Both the position numbers and the translations under genes were made by a program. From Aplectana chamaeleonis (taxonomy: Eukaryota; Nematoda; Chromadorea; Rhabditida; Cosmocercidae), in the NCBI GenBank assembly GCA_029168955.1, contig JAPDOI010000187.1, positions 1,188,501 to 1,252,500 on the forward strand: a stretch of DNA of 64,000 nt, given 5' to 3'. Positions 34,190-45,218 of this stretch are shown piece by piece. The notes under the pieces were generated by a model, which did not search any database, was not told the DNA's origin, and was given only the letters and a program-made list of their open reading frames with translations. The number at the start of each line of letters is the position of its first letter. Within the stretch, counting starts at the first letter, position 1.

Positions 34190-34988
34190 GCCCTAAGGAC
34201 ACATAGGTGCGGTTTCGGGAATGAAAACCACATTTATTAATTGGCTGTTCAGATGTGAAAACGCACCCCAAATTTCATGGAGGAAGCTCTAAGCCGAACA
34301 GCGCTATAGAGGGTGGGTTGAGGCTGTTTTCATGCCCTGAAGGCACATAGGTGCGGTTTCAGGCATAAAAACCATATTTCGTAATTGACTATCCGTATGT
34401 GAAAACGCACCCAAAAATTCATGAACGCGGCTTTAAGGCAAACAGCGCTACATAGGGTGGGGTCCATGAAAAAATCGATAGCTGTGAAAAAAATTCCTAA
34501 TTGGTTAATTGATTTCATTCTTTTAACCGCCTAAAACGGTCGTTCAAGACCCATTTTTAGGTGTGATGCAATCGATTGTATCACACCTTAAAATGGGTCT
34601 TCAAAGACCGTTTTTTACTGGTTAAAAAATGAAGTTGATTACTTGGGTCCGTGACTAGGTTTTCCGCACGTTGTAGCAACGCGAAACTCTCGAATTCAAA
34701 TTTCGTTAAATACTTGTAAATATTTCACAGCTATCGACTTTTTCATGGACCCCATCCTATGTAGCGCTGTTCGGCTCAAAGCTGCGTCCATGAAATTTTG
34801 GGTGCCTTTCAAATCTGGATAGCAAAACACGAAATGTGGTTTTCTTGCCCGAAACCGCACCTATGTGCCCTCAAGGCATGAAAACAGCCTCAACCCACCC
34901 CAGCTTTCATGAAATTTTGTTTGCGTTTTCACATGCGGATATTCGTATTCAAAAGGAGGGTTCCGCACCTATGTACCCTCAGGGCATA
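34190..34988. repeat. 800-bp compound palindrome (foldback element)
   Basis: The left arm holds two direct repeats of about 140 bp, each starting CCCTAAGGACACATAGGTGC or CCCTGAAGGCACATAGGTGC. The right arm holds the inverse pattern, ending CCGCACCTATGTACCCTCAG. Inside this, ATCGATAGCTGTGAAA faces its inverse. At the centre (34533-34617) AACGGTC, AAGACCCATTTTTAGGTGTG and inverses form a tight second palindrome. Non-coding. Confidence 0.8.
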
Positions 34989-35129
34989 AAAATCCTATGG
35001 TTGGGGCGATATCGCATCTTGAACACGAGTCATTTTCGTGGAGTAAATTGCAAGAGATATAACAGTGAACAATCCTCTTCTCATACAGTCAACTATCGAT
35101 TACTTCTCAGAAATGCGAAATTTTTCACC

Positions 35130-35602
35130 TTAAAGGCACAGTCCAACCTTAGAATCGAATCTTCGTTTTCCTGCTTATCCTGGAGAAAATTTGACGCTGA
35201 TCGCAAAAGTGTCTCCAGAACGGCTCAGAAATCACTACGAACGGAGTTATGGCTCCTCGAAAATTCTGAATTTGAACGGCGAGAAGTTCGCGGACGACTT
35301 GTCACGAGCCTATTTTTTCTCGTTATTCGCAGCTATCGTTTTGAAGCAGGTCACAAAATACAGCCAGACCAAAAACAATTTGAAGAGCATAGATTTGGAA
35401 CAAATTCGATCGCGCTTATCTTCAATATTGAGAACGGAAGCTTGTCGGTGGGCGTTTTTTCTTCATGGGGGCGGGGTCGACTTTTTCCTTGCTTTTTCTC
35501 ACTTATTTGGGCGAATTGAGATTTTGCGCTTGGCAGGGTTGCTATACACGGCGGTCGGATTATAATATCAAAAATTACCCTTGAGCTTGGACTGTGCCTT
35601 TA
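35130..35602 (-). mobile_element. TTAA-bounded MITE, family T2, inverted and diverged
   Basis: TTAAAGGCACAGTCCAACCT on the left and GGACTGTGCCTTTAA on the right. The interior is a diverged T2 in reverse, with AAGTGGTTATCC-like landmarks eroded; CGGAGTTATGGCTCCTC and GGGCGAATTGAGATTTTGCG remain recognisable. It lies just 3' of the CR1-like LINE. Confidence 0.7.
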
Positions 35603-35741
35603 AGCTGGATCGAACCTGTGAATTCTAAATCGCCCGAAAATGCATCTTATTTATTTATTTAGGTACGCTGTATAAGACACACGCTTAAAAAGAAAAAAAA
35701 ACTCGAATGAATAAACATGAGCTCAGATACGCAAAAAACGC

Positions 35742-37451
35742 CTATGATTTCAGCAAGAGTTTGGCCATTCCCCGCTTGAATGTTATCATTGAACTGGAAG
35801 TGAGTGTGCTTTTACTGACACGAAGATACGCTGAACCTGCCCTTACTGTGAAGAATTTGCATCTAATTGTGGTTTTCGGCATCGCAATGATATTTTCCCT
35901 CTCCCCTCCTCGTGTTTTCGAGAGGACTATACTGAAGAAGTGTGAAAATTTAGCACCAGACATCCCGTTCAAAAGCTTGTGCACCATACAAATGTCAAAC
36001 AATTCACGCCGTGACTCGAGGTTCGCTATGTTGAAATATTGGTTCCGAATCCTGGCATTTGGAATTTTAGAGTACAGAAACCCTCCACGCCGTATTAATA
36101 TCTTTCTGGTAAAGTTGTTCTGCACCTTCTCTAGGAGAGTGATGTCTTTTTTTCTTGTACGGAGAGAAGACAACCGTACCATTTTCAACAATCGGACGAA
36201 CGTAAACCTTGTACACTCTCAAAAGGACGCTACTGTCTTTTTGTAGTGAGAGCCTTAAAAATTTGATAGGTACGGTTGTGAGCCCTTTTTGTACAACTCT
36301 TTGTAATGAGAATTGAAATCAAGTTTCTCATCATACAAGAAACCGAGATCCTTGATTTGGCTGACTCTCTCAATACCCTGGGCATCTATATTATACGAAG
36401 TGGGCAGCACGGAAGAACCAATACGCATCCAGAAAGACTTTCCGGGAGAAATTGGAATCTGCCATGTCTTTGACCATGCTTGTAAACGATCTATAGCTGT
36501 TTGCAAGCGCTCTGTATCAAGAAGGGTAGAGACCTCCTGTAAATTTTTAGGTCGTCGGCATATTGTCTACAAACGACCCCATTTTTGTGCAAAATATTAC
36601 CCAGATCAGCAGAAAAAATGTTAAAGAGTATCGGCGACAGTACACCTCCTTGTGGCACTCCACTTTGACTCAAAACATTCGACAAAGTCGAATTTATGCG
36701 AACTTAGAACGTTCTTCCAGTCAAAAACTCTTTGATCCATTTCCATACATTTTCATGGAAACCGAGCTTTTCCAGTACGTGAATGAGCTTTTTGTGGCTA
36801 ACTTTATCGAATGCTTTAGCAAAATCTACATAGATCACGTCAACACTTTTTCTGGCATCTAAAGCTAATGTCCAATCTTCAAGAGTCTCCAGCATATTTG
36901 GCGTAACTGATTTCCACCAACAAACCCATGTTGACATGGAGGAATGAGATTATTTAGCCCTATATGCTTGAGGATGTGGGACTTTAAAATTTTCTCAAAA
37001 AGCCTGCAGAACAGAGAAGTTATACTGATTGGCCTGTAGTTTCCGGGATCATGGGACGGTTCCTTTTTCAGGAGAGGAGTGATGTAGGAGTGTTTCCAAA
37101 GTCGAGGGACCTCGGAAAGGCTCATCGACTGATTGAATATGTACGATAATGGATAGGCAATTACATGCGCAACGTTCTTAACAAATATAAAAGGGATTTT
37201 ATCAGGAGGAATGAATAAGAATTAGGCCATTTCATCAAGTGTTCATAGATCGTGATTTCATCAAAATAAGGAAAGTCGTGCATTGGAAATTGATGAGGGA
37301 CGCTAGACTCAGGAAGAAAGCCATCATCTTCAGAAAACACTTTGCTAAACTCGAGCCCTAATGCATTAGCCCTATCATGATCATTCAACAAAGTCGATCC
37401 ATTCTGCTTCAGAGCACCAAAATGTGATTTGGAACTAAGTCTGCTTTTCAT
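35742..37451 (-). pseudogene. CR1-like reverse transcriptase and C-terminal region, broken
   Basis: 37125-36865 has GNYRPISITSLFCRLFEKIL, the RT finger motif. 36937-36704 has DVIYVDFAKAFDKVSHKKL with the first catalytic aspartate. 36685-36491 has SGVPQGGVLSPILFNIF and CRQYADDLKIY with the intact YADD box. 36506-36255 has the DLGFLYDE thumb motif. 36191-35742 is the C-terminal region (EKVQNNFTRKILIR). Stops and shifts lie between almost every piece, so the catalytic residues survive but the protein cannot be made. Confidence 0.85.
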
Positions 37452-38460
37452 AAATTTGTAAAAACGTTGCTTCTGTTTCTGACTCTATGATATTTTTCTC
37501 GACGTTTCTGGTGTATTTCATTAGCTCTTCTGCAAACTTTTTAGAAAAGCTTTTGTACTCAGCCCAATCACCGGATAGTTTGGCATAAAGAAGAAGACAT
37601 TCCCTGTGATCCGACATATTGCGGAGATGAAGTGGGAGGTTAGATTTGCTGGGATAAACCCAAGCCCAAGGAATAAACATATCAATAACATGCTCAAGAA
37701 TGGCGAGGAACATCATGTACTTTTCGTCAACTGATGAAGCCGACTCGAACGAGTCGACCCATGCAATGTTGTACAAATATAGCGAAATAGAAGTGAAGTC
37801 GCCTTTGCTGAACAATCGTTTGCGAATCGGGGGACGTTCAATACCATTACCGCGGATATCAAAAGAAACGCTCCTGTGGTCGCTGTCGCCAACTGGTGAA
37901 TTGACTGAGACTTTACTTAGAAAATCTTCCCCATTTGAAAATAATAAATCCAGAATGTTCTCCTCGAGTAGGTTCCAAAACGAATTGTTTGAAATCGTGG
38001 CTGCTGATAACTTCAGAAAAAGTATCCGTGAAACAGGTCTGCTCGTTCCACCCTGCCCAATCGACTTCAGAAAAATTGAAATCGCCAATCAAAATTGCAG
38101 GATATTCTGTAGTCGCGAGATCACTCAGTATTTTGAGTCAGCTCTTCAGTTATAGCCATAGCGGCAGAGGGTGGTCTGTAACCAAAACTATTCTGAGCTA
38201 CAAGTCACCATGAAAGATGTCTACTGCTAAAATTTCGTATCCATTGACAACCAAATCAGAAAAAACCACAGAATGCGATAAAGTGCTTCTAAGAAAAATT
38301 GCCACCCCACCACCAGACCTCCGACTTCGATCGCAGCGTAGAATGGCGTACTCTTTTATCCAATCTGTCAAGCATGGAAGGAATGGAGTGAATAGATTTA
38401 AGCCATGTCTCAGAAAAAGATACAAATCATATTTACTACCAAGATGAAGATTTAGTTCAA
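37435..38460 (-). pseudogene. CR1-like endonuclease domain, broken
   Basis: Conserved endonuclease motifs appear in order across several frames: SETWLKSI near 38410, SGGGVAIF near 38320, then a YRPP motif near 38180, a GDFNFSEVDW motif near 38080 and GDSDHRSVSF near 37870. These are the metal-binding and catalytic motifs of apurinic/apyrimidinic-type nucleases, which nick the target DNA to prime reverse transcription. At least three shifts separate them. The piece at 38088-37435 is the longest continuous frame. Confidence 0.75.
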
Positions 38461-38719
38461 TGTAGTTTTTAGGAAAGACCTCAAGTTAGCGTAAAAAAAC
38501 ACGAAAGAGATAATACCGGAATTGAAAGGTTAGAACCGGATTGACCCGAAGGGTCTATTTCCTAAAAACCACTCTGAACAAAACCTGAGGCATTTGAGTT
38601 CGGATTCAATATTTCACAAGAATGAGGACGTTGCCCATAGGAATAACTGGGCAAAATAGCAATACTCGGCGAGACAACAGCTTGAACTTGAAAAGCAACA
38701 GGACAAGGATCGTTATGCG

Positions 38720-39680
38720 TCACTGACTGCAGATTGAATGGATTATTGGAAAGTAGACCGCGTCTGCGCCTCCTTTCCTGCTCAGTGAGAGATTCCCGTA
38801 GGAATAACCCACCACCAGCAAAAGATTTGAGCCATACGATGCACGAGTAACAGCAAGATTTTGATGGAATGTAGACGGAAAAACAACCTTGATAAGTCTC
38901 TTCTTCCCTGGGAAAAATCTCCCAAGGCGATAAATCGAAGAGGGGAAGCAGTCGATTTTCAAATGATCAAGCACATTCAAGACACTTCTCAGGTCATAAT
39001 TGCGACGGCGAGATAGTGAAACATTAGAGAGTTCAGGAACATTGCCTATTATCACAGAGCGGAGACGTTCTTTCTCACCACAATAGCAATACATTTGAGA
39101 AGTAATAGCATCTGAACATGGAGGAGCAGAGGAAGAGCTCTTAGAAGATTCGAGATTGCTAATTTTAGACTTCAAAAGTTCATTATCGACATGAAGAGAA
39201 GCAATTTTTTGATTCTCCTTACGGAGACAAATGTTTTCTTCAATTAGAGAACTCAGCTGGCATGTGATTTGATGTAGAACGTTCTTGAGGCACTGTGGAA
39301 TCGTGGTAGACGCGTTGACCTCATCGATTGCAGTTAACAACTCCGGCGAGATAGCACGACCTTCCATAAATCCTCAAAAGAGAGAAGCAGAGAACGAAGA
39401 CCAGTAGTTACACTAACAATGACCTGGTGATGTGGCAAATGAAGACGAATATTAGGTTTGTTCCCTTGCCACTAGGAACCACGCGTGAGAGTCGAGCAGT
39501 TGGAATACTGAAGCCGGAAAAGTTGACAGCGGCCAGCGGAACTGCCAGTTCGATCAGATTAGAGTCGAGTAGAAAGTTGATCAGAGAAGGATGGATATAG
39601 TCGAGTTGATTTAGAAGAAAATTCTTCTCAGGACGGCGAAAAAAATGGACGTGGTTCAGAGCAATCGATCGCTCGACCAC
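38720..39680 (-). pseudogene. CR1-like ORF1 remnant
   Basis: Two open pieces. 39680-39408 (90 residues) has no recognised domain. 39367-38720 (215 residues) has a predicted coiled coil of about residues 35-75 (LIEENICLRKENQKIASL), a serine-rich linker, then a compact C-terminal domain starting RSVIIGNVPEL and IYRLGRFFPG, the pattern of the RNA-binding domain that follows the coiled coil in LINE ORF1 proteins. The domain name is inferred from order and motif shape. The role in a live element would be RNA binding and particle assembly. Confidence 0.6.
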
Positions 39681-40938
39681 CCACCGTCAGTGCAGAGGGG
39701 GAAAAAAATCTTAGGTTACGAAATTCCAGAATATCTGTGTCATTTCGTTGACTGGATAGCCCGCTTGTAATGACCTCGATGACAGCGAGTACTCAACATT
39801 ACCGCTGCTCACATATCCAGGAGCGCTTTGGTGACACACTTTACCTGGCCAATACTCCTCCATGTCAGAATCATGGCCATGTTACTGTCGTCTATTGCCT
39901 TGCATGCTTCATCACCACTAAATTGTGAGCTCTTCTTGTGTGCGCCTGCTTTATTTTTACATCTCCATTTCATATCTTGCCTCATTTGTTTTTTCGCAGT
40001 TGTTTCTCACTATTCAGTTTGTTTTCTGATCTCCTTTTTTCATTTCATTTTGCTCCCTCAGTATGATCTCGAGTATTATTTTGACCTCTTATTGTGATTT
40101 CATTTTGCCGTCATTTTTTATACCAAGGGTATGGCTCTCAACCAACCATCCTCCCTGATAGAAGTCCATCTTGGTTCTTGGTTGACCCCCCATCCCACCG
40201 GATGTCGACGGGTCTGACCCCCCCCCTCTGTGATACATCACACCTCACGCCGAACCCTGTAATGCTGAACTTGTGAGGTAACCAAAGTTGAATACTTCTG
40301 TCAGCATCCACCGAAAGATCCGAACTTCGGCTGAGAAAATATCCGGTGTTGATTGGTCGAAAAAATCTGGCAAAGACTCCACACATGGAGCGGAAACGCT
40401 GAAACGTAGCTGTGCTTCCGCGTCGTTTCCGACTTTCGGGTATGGAATCGCGCGACTGTCACCATCTCTATTTATGCGTAAGTGCCAAGAGGAGTTATCA
40501 GCGGATAACTCGCAGCGCAGTTTACAGTAGCACTCCCGTCAAGGTGAAAATCACATTATAGTACGCGAATCATCGAAGTCTCTCAAAAACATGCTCATTC
40601 TCCTCCGATAGAGAAGTGTCCTAGCTATTTTTTCGCAGTCAACCTGTAAATCTTTTCTGTATGTATGAATAGTCGCTTGATTCCGTGTGCCGCTGATTTT
40701 CGACAGAAGAACACAACACTGTCTGCGAACAAGTACATCAACATAATCCTCGTTGTTGTTATTCGCATCTGACAAGGACTACTTACTATTCCGTCTTCTA
40801 TTTGTAAGAGAGTGAAGCATGTAACTGTAGAGAAAGGGAATGCCATTAAAAGGGCAGATGTAGGAAAACCAGAAAAAGGCTTGATCCTACACTGTCAAGT
40901 CGAAAAAGATGCAGCGGAAGAGAAGTAGCAAAGTATGC
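39681..40938. other. Unassigned sequence
   Basis: No supported gene. The hydrophobic open frame at 39828-40097 (+) lies in T/C-rich sequence and has no family pattern I recognise. A word near 40205 (GACGGGTCTGACCCCCCCC) resembles the ends of the MITE at 12183. Confidence 0.35.
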
Positions 40939-41408
40939 ATCAAAGGCATCTTACACGCTCGTAAATGTGGTTCGGATAACAACGTGGATCAAGCCGTATG
41001 ACTTACAACATAATGCCTACGCATTTTGAAGTGTCAAAAATTACCCTTAACGCTGCTACATGAGTTAGAAGTTGGCCCCTCCCTGTATTTTCACGCCCCC
41101 TATATTTGCCATTTTCCTCCAACGCAGGGTTGCTGGGCCATCTTCGCCGTCAGTGACGTTTGTGGTTGACTTGTTAGGCAATCTCCCAACAGTACCGACG
41201 GTGAATATGACCCAGAAACCTTGCGTTGCAGGAGAAGGGCAAATACAGGGGGCGTGAAAATACAGGACGGGGCCAACTTCTAACTTATGTAGCGGCATTG
41301 TGGGTCGTTTTTGACACTTCAGAATGAGTAGGCGTTGTAATCTGGGCCATACCATTCTATTTCCTTAGTTATCTCAATCACGTTTACGAGCGTGGATGCT
41401 GCCTTTAA
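40939..41408. mobile_element. TTAA-type palindromic MITE, family T5, copy 1
   Basis: A palindrome over almost its whole length. The outer ends are CAAAGGCATCTTACACGCTC and GAGCGTGGATGCTGCCTTTAA; inward pairs include CGCATTTTGAAGTGTCAAAA, GAGTTAGAAGTTGGCCCC and CAACGCAGGGTT with their inverses. The left TTAA is mutated, the right one intact. Non-coding. Confidence 0.8.
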
Positions 41409-41831
41409 GCTTTTCACTGAAATAAGCTTAATTGGTCCTATCGCGATTCTCTCGAGAAAAAAAAAACGGAGGAGAAGACCCATTAGGCACCAGACAAGAC
41501 CGGAGGCGTTTAAACCTATGATATCTCAGTGATAACCTCATTATTGTGTTGGTTTATGGAAGAATCTCATAGTTATTTGATAATAATTAGTAATAATCTC
41601 AAATTCGTATTGTTTTGTTATTTGATTTGCTAACTACGAGAACGTAGGAACATTATTCAATCCATTTATGCACTTGTCGTAGTCGAACATGAAGGTCTTT
41701 AGTGTTTTTCCCACGAAGATTGGGCCGTTGCCGTAGTTGTTATCGTGCACTTGTTGAACATCGATTGCAAAACACGCGATGTACGGCGCGCCTCATAAAA
41801 GCAACCCGTTGATGTTCTCAGAAAAATGAAA

Positions 41832-41972
41832 ACATGTTACATGTAATATAAAGTGTAGGATACTTGAGCCATTCAAGTATATTACCTTCATATCGCATGT
41901 AACCTACACTTATATTACATGTAACATACACTTATATCACATGTAACATACACTTATATTTCATGTAACTTA
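41832..41972 (+). repeat. 22-bp tandem repeat plus an inverted unit
   Basis: About three and a half units of ATTACATGTAACATACACTT (22-bp period) at 41887-41972. One inverted unit lies at 41833-41860, separated by a small hairpin (ATACTTGAGCCATTCAAGTAT). Confidence 0.8.
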
Positions 41973-42111
41973 ATTAGAGCAGCAAGTTGAAGCTCGATGC
42001 TTTAAGGGTTGGAGCTGCAAGTTCCTGGGTACTGCTTCAGGTACGAATCAGCAAGCTTTACGCTCTCTTGGACATCCCATTAGCTTAAAGTTCGCTGCTT
42101 CATGACTGAAG

Positions 42112-42166
42112 GAGCAAGCTTGGATCCCACAGCTTCATGTAAGAAGCAGTGGGCTTAAGCTTGCTT
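42112..42166. other. Imperfect hairpin
   Basis: GCAAGCTT, CCCAC and AGCTTC face GAAGCA, GTGGG and AAGCTTGC around a five-base loop. It sits about 80 bp upstream of the BEL/Pao fragment. No function is evident. Confidence 0.4.
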
Positions 42167-42248
42167 CAAATATTGCTTGTCGCTCCCTCTAGTCCTCCCT
42201 CACGATGAAAGCATGAGGAGTGAGTGATCGACGACTCGGCCAGGGCGA

Positions 42249-43362
42249 GTGACCACCGTATCAAATGTCAATCCCATGAGCCTGCGCTCATCGGTAAGGT
42301 ATGAGGCGGCCCTTAGTTGTGCAGGTTTGCAGAAGGTGTTCAGCATTGGCCGAAACGATCGTCAAAAAGCCAGATGGGTATCACGTCCGACTGCCATGGA
42401 AGGACGATCATCAACAACCTTCAGACAAAGGCAAATAGCCAAAGCGAGACTGCAAGGACTCTTTCGCGCATGCCGAAACAACTCCCGTCTTCTTGAAGAA
42501 TACGACCAAATTTTCAAGTATCAGTTTGCAAAAGGAATTCTGGTGGAAGCTTCAGAAGTTCAAAACGGTCGAGGCAAGATAAATCACTATGTACCGCATT
42601 ATGCTGTCATCACACCCGAAAAGGATACGACACCAAAAAGAATCGTCATCGACGCAATGGCGCATTATCGAGGCAAGCCAAGCCTCAACGACGTTCTTCA
42701 CTATGGCTCTTCTACTGAAACTCATAGGAATGATGCTACGCCTCAAAACTTGAAGAACAGAAGTGACGTCGGATGTTGAAAAAGCCTTTCGTCAAGTGCG
42801 ACTTTAGAAAAAAGATCGATATGCGATCCGACTGTCTGGATGAAAGACAAATCGAAGCCTCCCACAAATGACAAAATGTGTCCGAATGAGAATGGCGGCC
42901 CATGCGGCCGGCGTTCTTGGCAGGCGGCCGCCGCATTCGCCGCTCTTGGACGAGCATGCGAAATGTCCTCCACAGTCATCGACTACGAACGGGGCCGGCA
43001 CCGGCTGGCAGCAAACACAGCTCTACAGCAGGAAGGAGGGGGATGGCCGCCGTTCATATCCAACACTCGTCCGAGAGCGGCCCATGCGACGGTCGCCTCC
43101 TCAGCACACCGGCCGCATGGACCACCATTCTCATTCGGACAGACTTTACAGTGGTCTATCGTTTTACAAGAGTCACCTTTGCAATCAACGCTTCACCATT
43201 CCTTCTGGCGGCGACAATCAAGTTCCACTTAAATTCGGCAGGACAAGAACCTTTTTCGTAGAGGAAATGAAGGTCAAACTCTACGTCGACAACTTATTCT
43301 TCAGCGTTGAAATCACACAGGAAGCCTTAGAAAAATACGAGACTTTGAAAACAAATCTTTGA
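42249..43362 (+). pseudogene. BEL/Pao reverse transcriptase, interrupted by a MITE
   Basis: 42249-42779 covers the RT start: LLEEYDQIFKYQFAKGIL, then PHYAVITPEKDTTPKRIVID and KPSLNDVLHYG, the Pao fingers region. A shift near 42720 precedes a short stretch with VEKAFRQVRL. The MITE then splits the palm. After it come RVTFAINASPFLLAAT and KLYVDNLFFSVE. YVDN, in place of the YVDD of many retroelements, is also present in the second BEL/Pao copy at 62 kb, so it appears to be the family sequence and not a mutation. Confidence 0.8.
42879..43141. mobile_element. GC-rich foldback MITE inside the RT domain
   Basis: 263 bp, far more GC-rich than the retroelement around it. The left end TGTCCGAATGAGAATGGCGG mirrors the right end (inverse TGTCCGAATGAGAATGGTGG). 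The arms extend about 95 bp through CCATGCGGCCGG and GCTCTTGGACGAG. Non-coding in itself. I could not fix a target duplication with certainty. Confidence 0.85.
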
Positions 43363-44773
43363 CGAGCTGAGCATGAACATGAGAGAATTCACGTCAAACG
43401 ACCACGACTTCAACTCTCCGATAAGTCCAGAGGATATGTCACAAGAGAAACAATCGAAAGTGCTTGGAATTCGCTGGAAATCTACAGAAGACTTACTTCT
43501 GACTATCCGTTTAACACTACGAAGACAACTGAGAGAGCAGTCCTAAGCGCATTGGCCATTGTATACGATCCTATGGTATGGGATGGCTCACTCCTGTCAT
43601 GTTGAAGTCAAAGCATTTCTTCAAGCTCTTTCAGAACAAGGATTACGATTAAGACACATATTGAGTGCGGCAGATGCCCAAAAACAGAACGATATTTTAT
43701 CGGAGACTGAAAAATTCCAAATGGAACTCCCAAGAAGTATCGCGGACAAGGCAACTAGCCATAACTTGATTTTGTTCGCAGACACTAGTAAAACTGCTAT
43801 GTATGCCTTGGCATACCTGGTATATGGTAGAAGAGCCAACATGCTTATGGCCAAATTAAGACTGCCGAAAAAAATGAAACAAGCACTATTAAAAAATTAG
43901 AGATGAACGCCCCCACCATGACAGCAGGGCTCGCGGTAACAGCTGTTAAAGGCAGCAGACACGCTCGGAAAAGTTGTTGAGATAACTACTTTTCTGTAGT
44001 CGCATGGCTGCTAGTAGACTGCTCACGCAGTTACAAGCTTCAAAAACGAGTCAAAACTACTAAATTTCAGCAATGCGAGTCGAAAAATTTCCGCAACCCC
44101 GCCCCTGAGCTTCTGCAACCCCGCCCCAAAATACAAACCCGTCATAATTGATAGTACTAATACGGCCACTTAGGCTGGTTTTTGACGCTTCCAACGAGGT
44201 GAACGTTCCAGTACAGGCTGTAAGAGTATATCGGCTTCTCTATCTCAACAGTTTTGATGCTAATATTCGCTATTTCAACCGCGCGCGGTAAAACTCGTCC
44301 ACTTTCACTCGATAACAAAATAACTGTTATTCCTCTTTTTGCACACAATTTCGTTCGTTTTTTCGTCAGTTCCCAATACAACCAGCTCCAAATTTTTGAT
44401 TTATGTCATAAAATCGATACCATTTTTGAGCGTGTCTGCTGCCTTTAAGGAACTCCGACGAGTCATCCAGATTTGCGCAATAAAAATTTTCACAGATTCT
44501 CAAATAGCTTTGCAATGGCTGAACAAATATGCGTCAGATAAGAACGTTGGGCACCTCGTTTCAAACAGATTGAAGGAAGTCAAAGCAATCGTAGAGCATC
44601 TTCAAGTTAAGAGACTGAAGATGAAGATCGAATACATAAACACGGCTGAAAATCCGGCAGATGTTGGAACCAGAGGAGCAACAGCAAAGGAGTTCAAACA
44701 AAGCATCTGGTGGAAAGGACCGGATCTACTGTCCCAGCTCGTTGGCCAGTTCAAAATCAGCCTTTTCCGCTGA
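43363..44773 (+). pseudogene. BEL/Pao RNase H region, split by a TTAA MITE
   Basis: 43363-43560 continues the RT connection (KVLGIRWKSTEDLL, then a YDP motif) with shifts. 43559-43900 has LILFADTSKTAMYALAYLV, which holds the first acidic RNase H residue, and LMAKLRLPKK. The MITE at 43946-44448 follows. 44449-44773 has IFTDSQIALQWLNKY with another catalytic aspartate, and NPADVGTRGATAKEF and WWKGPDLL. The frame before the MITE and the frame after it are the same once one TTAA and the element are removed, so the insertion itself was clean. Confidence 0.85.
43946..44448. mobile_element. TTAA-bounded MITE, family T5, copy 2, nested in RNase H
   Basis: TTAAAGGCAGCAGACACGCT on the left and AGCGTGTCTGCTGCCTTTAA on the right, perfectly inverted. 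The host sequence reads GCTG before the left TTAA and GGAACTCC after the right one. The two TTAA copies are therefore the target-site duplication. The termini match 40939-41408 (CACGCTCG), but the interiors differ substantially. Confidence 0.9.
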
Positions 44774-45218
44774 ACGCGGAAATTAACGACACATGACGGA
44801 ACTGCCATGTCAGTGAGCCGAGACAATATTCCATCGGTACTGTTCTTTTATCTCGATTCTATACACTGGACAAACCCAAAACGTCAGCGGAATTTGTTCT
44901 CCGCTTCTTCGCGATTGCACCGAAAAGACTTTTGGAACGCACCAAGCTTAGGCTGGAGGAGTCGATTCCGTAATTAGTGCTCCAAAAAGTAACAGGGCAG
45001 CTGAGGTCTGGAAAAATCCAACAAGCAAGGAATTTCATTTAGAAAATCTATCAACAACGATTCAAGGAAGTCATTTCGGCAGCGACTACTTACCACCTAA
45101 ATATCAAGCAAGGTGATGATGGGATCTACATGTGCTATGGACGGTTAGGCAAATAGACACCCTTTCAGAAACGTACATAGTAGTAGTAGTGTAGCATATC
45201 CTGATGAACTAGAACCTG

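Larger units (their letters stand above)
35640..39680 (-). mobile_element. CR1-like non-LTR retrotransposon, decayed but near full length
   Basis: Read on the minus strand, the order is ORF1 remnants (39680-38720), apurinic-type endonuclease (about 38460-37435), reverse transcriptase (37451-36255), C-terminal region (to 35742), and an AAAT tail near 35645. That is the layout of CR1/jockey-group LINEs. The second ORF is broken by many shifts and stops. The closeness to full length is unusual for a LINE, which is normally 5'-truncated. Confidence 0.8.
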
